Shown here: piece after piece, positions 59,190-64,000 of the stretch | Layout of the letters: each line of letters starts with the position of its first letter | Position numbering within the stretch: the first letter of the stretch is position 1 | DNA from: Symbiodinium kawagutii | Lineage: Eukaryota; Sar; Dinophyceae; Suessiales; Symbiodiniaceae | Length of the DNA: 64,000 nucleotides | Direction of reading: 5' to 3' | Assembly: GCA_009767595.1 (NCBI GenBank) | Contig: VSDK01016342.1 | Span: 172,228-236,227, forward strand | Notes under the pieces: model-generated | What the model was told of the DNA's origin: nothing | Seen by the model: only the letters and a program-made list of their open reading frames with translations | The model's database searches: none | Position numbers and translations under genes: made by a program

Positions 59190-59460
59190 GAATGCCCTTG
59201 CATTCGGTGCAGGGCATGGCAGGGTATTGCATGTCAGATGGCTGCAATGTCCAGCAATGCCCTTGCATTCAATGCAGGGCATGGCAGGATATTGCATGTC
59301 AGATGGCTGCAATGTCCAGCAATGCCCTTGCATTCAATGCAGGGCATGGCAGGGTATTGCATGTCAGATGGCTGCAATGTCCAGTAATGCCCTTGCATTC
59401 AATCGATTCAATGCAGGGCATGGCAGGGCATTGCGTGTCAGATGGCTGCAATTCAGGCAA
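59190..59460. repeat. Hairpin minisatellite, fourth cluster
   Basis: Four units of the TGCCCTTGCATTCAATGCAGGGCATGG type (first 20 bases TGCCCTTGCATTCRRTGCAG). The fourth carries attcaat-CG-attcaat in the hairpin loop (about 59396-59411) where its neighbours have one attcaat. Confidence 0.9.
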
Positions 59461-59636
59461 TTCAGGGTTTAGCAGGGTTTAGGGAGCGTAGGGAGGTTGT
59501 TTGTGTGGTTCAACCCCAAGTGACACGAGTGCCATTGTTTCGATTGTTTTTGACTTTTGTAACGGCAAACGCATGCAGCTGCTGGCTCAAGTTCAGTCAA
59601 CTTTCGCAATTTCGACATGTGTTGAATTTTGAGGAC

Positions 59637-59745
59637 CACTCATGGAGGCGATGGAGGGTTTGCGCATCATGCATCGTGAGATGGAGGTGGCCATGGGGGA
59701 GTACGAGGGCCTCCGCAACGATTGGAATCATATCTGTCGGATATG
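59637..59745 (+). pseudogene. Truncated copy of the Ala/Pro-rich gene
   Basis: Matches 58060-58155 of the gene (LMEAMEGLRIMHREMEVAMG) with CAGGGC changed to GAGGGC and a Tyr codon changed to Asn, then joins directly to the 3' flank after ATCATATC, losing the C-terminal codons. It begins abruptly after GAATTTTGAGGA, so both ends look like duplication junctions. Confidence 0.7.
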
Positions 59746-60663
59746 ATTGGACAGCGAGAGAAGGTCGTTGCTTCAGTTCGGCCAGTTGCTTCAACTTCCT
59801 TGTCATGTGACTCATGTGACTCATGTGAGACCTTCACATTGATCGCGTTGATGTTTTTTTGCAGTTTTTTGCAAGCAAAAAACTTGCCAAAACTTGCACA
59901 CTGAATAAGAGCTTAGCTGCGAAATTCGCACTGAAAAAAGGCAGACATTGCTTGACTTGACTTGACGGCCTTTGTTTCGTTTGTTTCCAATGAATTGATC
60001 GAATTGATAATTCATTTCTAGCGTTTCTAGTCATGATTTATCCGATTTATCGTATTTATTCGATTTATGCATAGCGTATGCATTCATTGGCTGCATTGAC
60101 AAGATTCCATGGCATTCCAACCCTGAGGCCCCTGCAAAATTTTAGCAAAGCTGACCAACACCAGCTCTGGCGGCTCTGGCAGAGGTGACGCCGGGGGACA
60201 AATGCCATTGAACCGATTGAACAGGATTCAATCATTTCGAATCATTTTCAACGATTTTCAATCGGTTCGATGCATATTCGTAGAAGTATCGGAAGTATCA
60301 GAGTTAATTATTGCGATTAATGCGATTAATCGGATTAATGGTCATCGATGAAGTCAATGCCACTGTCACGACTGTCAGTGCGCTCTGCTTTGTCATTGTC
60401 AATGCCATGTAGGCAATGTTACGCCAGCATTGATACTGCAATCTTTCAACCTCATCAGCCAAACTAGCCAAAGGCCTAACATGGCAACCCAATAAACTCT
60501 TGGGTGTTTTGGTAAGTGATTGTGTTCAAGTGATGCATTGCGCTTGGCCACATCGACCAGAATATACCGCATATACCGCATATACCACATATACCAAGCG
60601 TCAGAGACCAGAAGGGGTGCTGATTGACATGCGTTGCCTTTGGTCAAAGTGACAAGGACTGAA

Positions 60664-61398
60664 ATGAGGCATTTGCGACAAGATGGTTTGCTGGAGCTGC
60701 CGCAGGGATTCTCAGTACACATCAGACGCATCAGACGCATCAGAGCCACAGCCCTCCAAAACAACAATGATGACTGTAGTCAGACTGCCTCAGAGTGTGC
60801 TCAATGCACTCAATGTAGAATTGATCAAGCTTCATTCGCTTCATTGATCTAAAGCATTCTAAAGCGTTCTAAAGCCACTAAAGCCGCTAAAGCCATTTTG
60901 GCCGAAGCTGGGAAGAGTTTGAAGGTGATCCTAATGGAATGGCTCGGCAACGAACCCTTGCAAGAGCCTCGAGAGCCTGAGCCTGGGTCATTGACTGTGG
61001 AACCACCTACATCCACTACACGCACTACATCATATGATATCCATCCCAATGTCCAACCTGAGCCGCCTGAGCTGGAGATTCCACCAGGAGCTGCAGCTGC
61101 TTCTTCAGCAGCACGACGACCAGCAACACCAGCAGATGCAGCAACAGCAGCAGCGGCAGCAGAAGGAGCAGGCGCTGCCTTTGAAGCAGCGGCACCGTTC
61201 TTTGCGGCTCAGGGTCGTCCCTTCCTTCCACTCATGGAGGGTTTGCGCATCATGCATCGTGAGATGGAGGTGGCCATGGGGGAGTACCAGGGCCTCCGCT
61301 ACGATTGGAATCATATCCGTCAATTGGCCCGCTGGCATGGATGGATTGCAAACCTTCTGAACGAGCTTGGTGAGGCGGATGAATCGGATGGATATTAA
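60664..61398 (+). CDS. Ala/Pro-rich protein of unknown function, copy 2
   Basis: Duplicate of 57493-58236 with nearly identical sequence. It has one atggagg (61234-61240) where copy 1 has two around CG, so the protein reads LMEGLRIMHREM without the EAM insertion; the frame is otherwise intact. Whether one or both copies are expressed cannot be told. The upstream catatac chain has one unit fewer than in copy 1. Confidence 0.45.
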
Positions 61399-62349
61399 TT
61401 CAGAGAAGCGAGAGAAGGTCGTTGCTTCAGTTCGGCCAGTTGCTTCAACTTCCTTGTCATGTGACTCATGTGACTCATGTGAGACCTTCACATTGATCGC
61501 ATTGATGTTTTTTTGCAGTTTTTTGCAAGCAAAAAACTTGCCAAAACTTGCACGCTGATTAAGAGCTTAGCTGCGAAATTCGCACTGAAAAAAGGCAGAC
61601 ATTGCTTGACTTGACTTGACGGCCTTTGTTTCGTTTGTTTCCAATGAATTGATCGAATTGATAATTCATTTCTAGCGTTTCTAGTCATGATTTATCCGAT
61701 TTATCGTATTTATTCGATTTATGCATAGCGTATGCATTCATTGGCTGCATTGACAAGATTCCATGGCATTCCAACCCTGAGGCCCCTGCAAAATTTTAGC
61801 AAAGCTGACCAACACCAGCTCTGGCGGCTCTGGCAGAGGTGACGCCGGGGGACAAATGCCATTGAACCGATTGAACAGGATTCAATCATTTCGAATCATT
61901 TTCAACGATTTTCAATCGGTTCGATGCATATTCGTAGAAGTATCAGAAGTATCAGAGTTAATTATTGCGATTAATGCGATTAATCGGATTAATGGTCATC
62001 GATGAAGTCAATGCCACTGTCACGCGTGTCACGACTGTCAGTGCGCTCTGCTTTGTCATTGTCAATGCCATGTAGGCAATGTTACGCCAGCATTGATACT
62101 GCAATCTTTCAACCTCATCAGCCAAACTAGCCAAAGGCCTAACATGGCAACCCAATAAACTCTTGGGTGTTTTGGCAAGTTGTTGTCCACATATCTCTAG
62201 AGATTGATGGATCCATTGGTAGATTTCGCGGATTTCGCACCTCCTTTGCAATGCTTGGCAAGCGTTTGCAAGTCAATGTGGTGGTAACTGAAGATTTTAG
62301 TGTGAACATCGATCCATCGAGGATCTACCAATGGAACGCGTGGAACGGT

Positions 62350-62625
62350 TGGAATGCCCTTGCATTCGGTGCAGGGCATGGCAGGGTATTGCATGTCAGA
62401 TGGCTGCAATGTTCAGTAATGCCCTTGCATTCAATGCAGGGCATGGCAGGATATTGCATGTCAGATGGCTGCAATGTCCAGCAATGCCCTTGCATTCAAT
62501 GCAGGGCATGGCAGGGTATTGCATGTCAGATGGCTGCAATGTCCAGTAATGCCCTTGCATTCAATCGATTCAATGCAGGGCATGGCAGGGCATTGCGTGT
62601 CAGATGGCTGCAATTCAGGCAATTC
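62350..62625. repeat. Hairpin minisatellite, fifth cluster
   Basis: Segmental-duplication partner of 59190-59460, with the same four units and the same attcaat-CG-attcaat insert in the last loop; differs by AATGTTCAGTAATG against AATGTCCAGCAATG in one spacer. Confidence 0.9.
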
Positions 62626-62649
62626 AGGGTTTAGCAGGGTTTAGGGAGC

Positions 62650-62986
62650 GTAGGGAGGTTGTTTGTGTGGTTCAACCCCAAGTGACACGAGTGCCATTGT
62701 TTCGATTGTTTTTGACTTTTGTAACGGCAAACGCATGCAGCTGCTGGCTCAAGTTCAGTCAACTTTCGCAATTTCGACATGTGTTGAATTTTGAGGACAG
62801 GTTCTGTTCTGTCAAGCGTGTCAAGTCGAATGATCAATTCGGATTAATTTCACGAATTTCATTATATTTTGGAAAACGCGGAAAACGGGGTCCAAATGTT
62901 TCCAGATAGTTCCAGGATGTTCCAAGTGTTCTAAAATGTTCTAAGCATTGAGCTTTGTAGAACATTCGGAACATTTCCAAGCAGCC
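62650..62986 (+). promoter_or_regulatory. Shared leader/upstream module, copy B
   Basis: Partner of 47415-47628 and placed in the same way before an ATG. It contains extra units attgttt (62696-62711), tgtcaag (62810-62825) and gaacatt (62960-62975) that are single in copy A, plus about 90 bp not in copy A between 62830 and 62935. A third, 5'-only copy lies at 59480-59637. Confidence 0.6.
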
Positions 62987-63853
62987 ATGACTCTGAACGT
63001 TGTGAGATCCAATGGGGAAGCTGCAGCAGCACACACCCACCAGTTCTCTCTTCAGGCAGATCAGGACTTCACAGCGTCCAAGAAGAAGACCATTCAGCAA
63101 CGAATGGCTAGCGCTCGCAAGTTCGCAGTCTCCAAACCGAGAAACACACAGAATTTGGCCTACCTCATTTTCACTTCGCAGATTCTCCCCCTGGAAGCCA
63201 CAGGTGACTTCATCATTGGTAACGTTCGCACGCTCTCCTACATGATGGTGATGATCGCGATGCTGGCTATTTGCTGCTCATCATGGGTGTTCATGAGTAT
63301 TCCAACACGCTCTTGGTTGAAGAGGTCTATGACGATGGTATGGGATGGCATCATGAACAAATTGCAGGGCATGTTCAAACCCCAAATGGTTGATGCTGAA
63401 GTTCAATGTGATGTATGGTCCGTAGAGATGATTGATGAACTTCAAAAGGAAAACACAGCCAATGAGGACTACATCTATGAGCAGCGTCAGAAGCACAATG
63501 CAACCCTCTACGCCTTTCGAGCTGGGATTCAAGTGGCGCAGGACACAGCTGACATGTATCAGCGACGCTCTGAAGAACTACAGCAAGAAGTGAACAACCT
63601 CACACTTGCGGTGGAGGAGGAACAAAAGGCCGCAAAGTATGAACGCGACATGAAAGATCTTGAGTCAGGCAACTACACCAAAGTGTACTGCCACCGAGGA
63701 CAGATGTCCAATCGAAGCTACTACCACACCTATGATGATTGTGACTGGCTTCAAGGCCACAAACCTGCAACCTTGACTCGCTGCACAACATGCTTTGACA
63801 GATGGCAGACCGAGATGCGTGAGACCTCACCATGGGAGCTCGGCATCAGCTGA
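62987..63853 (+). CDS. Membrane-anchored coiled-coil protein with Cys/His motif, 288 aa
   Basis: ATG at 62987 (AGCCATGAC) gives a single uninterrupted frame to the TGA at 63851-63853. Residues about 83-105 (TLSYMMVMIAMLAICCSSWV) form one membrane helix. About 145-225 is a charged coiled coil (ELQKENTANEDYIYEQRQKH; RRSEELQQEVNNLTLAVEEE). The end has YCHRG, YYHTYDDCDWL and LTRCTTC, with Cys235, His247, Cys252, Cys266 and Cys269 as possible zinc ligands. I do not recognise the family; I would expect a single-pass membrane protein with a cytosolic helical rod and a small zinc-binding tip. It lies just after the segmental duplication and shares its leader with the gene at 47629. Confidence 0.65.
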   Translation: MTLNVVRSNGEAAAAHTHQFSLQADQDFTASKKKTIQQRMASARKFAVSKPRNTQNLAYLIFTSQILPLEATGDFIIGNVRTLSYMMVMIAMLAICCSSWVFMSIPTRSWLKRSMTMVWDGIMNKLQGMFKPQMVDAEVQCDVWSVEMIDELQKENTANEDYIYEQRQKHNATLYAFRAGIQVAQDTADMYQRRSEELQQEVNNLTLAVEEEQKAAKYERDMKDLESGNYTKVYCHRGQMSNRSYYHTYDDCDWLQGHKPATLTRCTTCFDRWQTEMRETSPWELGIS

Positions 63854-64000
63854 CTCATTTCCATATTTCGCATATTTTGCCCGGTTGTTGCTCCAAGAGC
63901 AATTTTTGACCTTTTGGGCATGTGAATTGATCCGATTGATCGCCGATCAATTGATTCACCTGATGACACGCACAAATCGAGCAGCTGCCCAGGTGACCAC

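Larger units (their letters stand above)
57335..62800. repeat. Recent segmental tandem duplication, about 3.2 kb period
   Basis: 57335-59637 is repeated at 60515-62800 with very few differences. Between them 59637-60514 is a shortened copy: a piece of the coding exon (59637-59745), then the 3' flank. The differences I see are a few single-base changes (for example GTATCAGAAG/GTATCGGAAG, CACTGAATAAG/CGCTGATTAAG) and 9-bp N7-CG-N7 units (57361-57420 against 60541-60600; 58063-58078 against 61234; 58856-58871 against 60364). Confidence 0.95.
45411..63960. repeat. N7-CG-N7 microduplication domain, right block
   Basis: Same pattern as 36607-43680. Examples: attaata (45414-45436), gatcatg (46140-46160), ggagacc (near 46830), cttcaat (47871-47895, second linker TG), tctgggg (48821-48836), gttgggt as a triplet (52837-52861), tattgac as a triplet (52975-52999), tttgaat (55816-55831), agtgaat (55833-55848), ctggtgg (57149-57164), catcaga as a triplet (57549-57573), atggagg (58063-58078), tgtcacg (58856-58871), tgtcaag (62810-62825), gaacatt (62960-62975). 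Chains reach seven units (46317-46379). Confidence 0.9.

Noticed and set aside
1-64000. rRNA, tRNA, spliced-leader RNA or snRNA genes
   Set aside because: I looked for conserved cores and recognised none; a covariance-model search would be needed to exclude them.
1-64000. Reverse transcriptase, integrase, capsid or envelope genes of retro- or virus-like elements
   Set aside because: No reading frame showed their motifs; the only element-type protein seen is the DNA-transposase-like one at 27.6-29.7 kb.

Overview
This window looks like nuclear DNA of a dinoflagellate, most like the Symbiodiniaceae/Suessiales. The grounds are: genes split into many short exons and almost all on the + strand; lysine/alanine-rich proteins with KRPA and KKPA motifs; several protein families I know as expanded in dinoflagellates (an EFFAG methyltransferase-like family, a GWYSKEDM coiled-coil family, a globin-like family, a YLHGDEGR transposase-like family); plant-type telomere-like CCCTAAA motifs; and very abundant micro- and minisatellites. 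Exon limits are read by eye and are approximate. No rRNA, tRNA, spliced-leader RNA or CRISPR array was recognised.

The window has two sequence textures. Domain 1 (1 to about 36.6 kb) is ordinary intron-rich DNA. It holds a G/T minisatellite at the left edge, a split globin-like gene (1.2-3.7 kb), a perfect hairpin with CACTA-type ends (8.4 kb), an AAGC array beside a degenerate telomere-like tract (9.1-10.2 kb), and a same-strand gene run at 14.3-29.7 kb. That run encodes unidentified exons, a small acidic Cys-containing protein, a K/A-rich nuclear protein, the EFFAG protein, a coiled-coil protein, a GIY-YIG-like domain and a DDE transposase-like protein. AAACCTGGTT palindromes lie at both ends of the run and in its middle. 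A large inverted repeat, an ATCT array and a small membrane-protein gene follow.

Domain 2 (about 36.6 kb to the end) carries dense microduplications of one form: a 7-8 bp word, the dinucleotide CG, then the same word again (N7-CG-N7). I found more than 60 by eye; chance predicts about 0.1 exact N7 cases in 27 kb at uniform base composition. Paralogous segments inside the window differ by exactly these 9-10 bp units, at no fewer than fifteen sites, so each unit is gained or lost as one step. The step is a multiple of three and leaves reading frames open. In older copies CG has become TG or CA. Chains of units make 9-bp tandem arrays. A 1.7-kb island (43.7-45.4 kb) almost lacks them, as does domain 1. 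I regard this as the most novel feature of the window. It resembles target-site duplication plus a two-base excision scar, but the cause is unproven.

Domain 2 also has a dispersed hairpin minisatellite (TGCCCTTGCA...TGCAGGGCA) in five clusters, a recent 3.2-kb tandem segmental duplication (57.3-62.8 kb), and small genes for lineage-specific proteins. Two of these genes, otherwise unrelated, share one leader and start-codon region.
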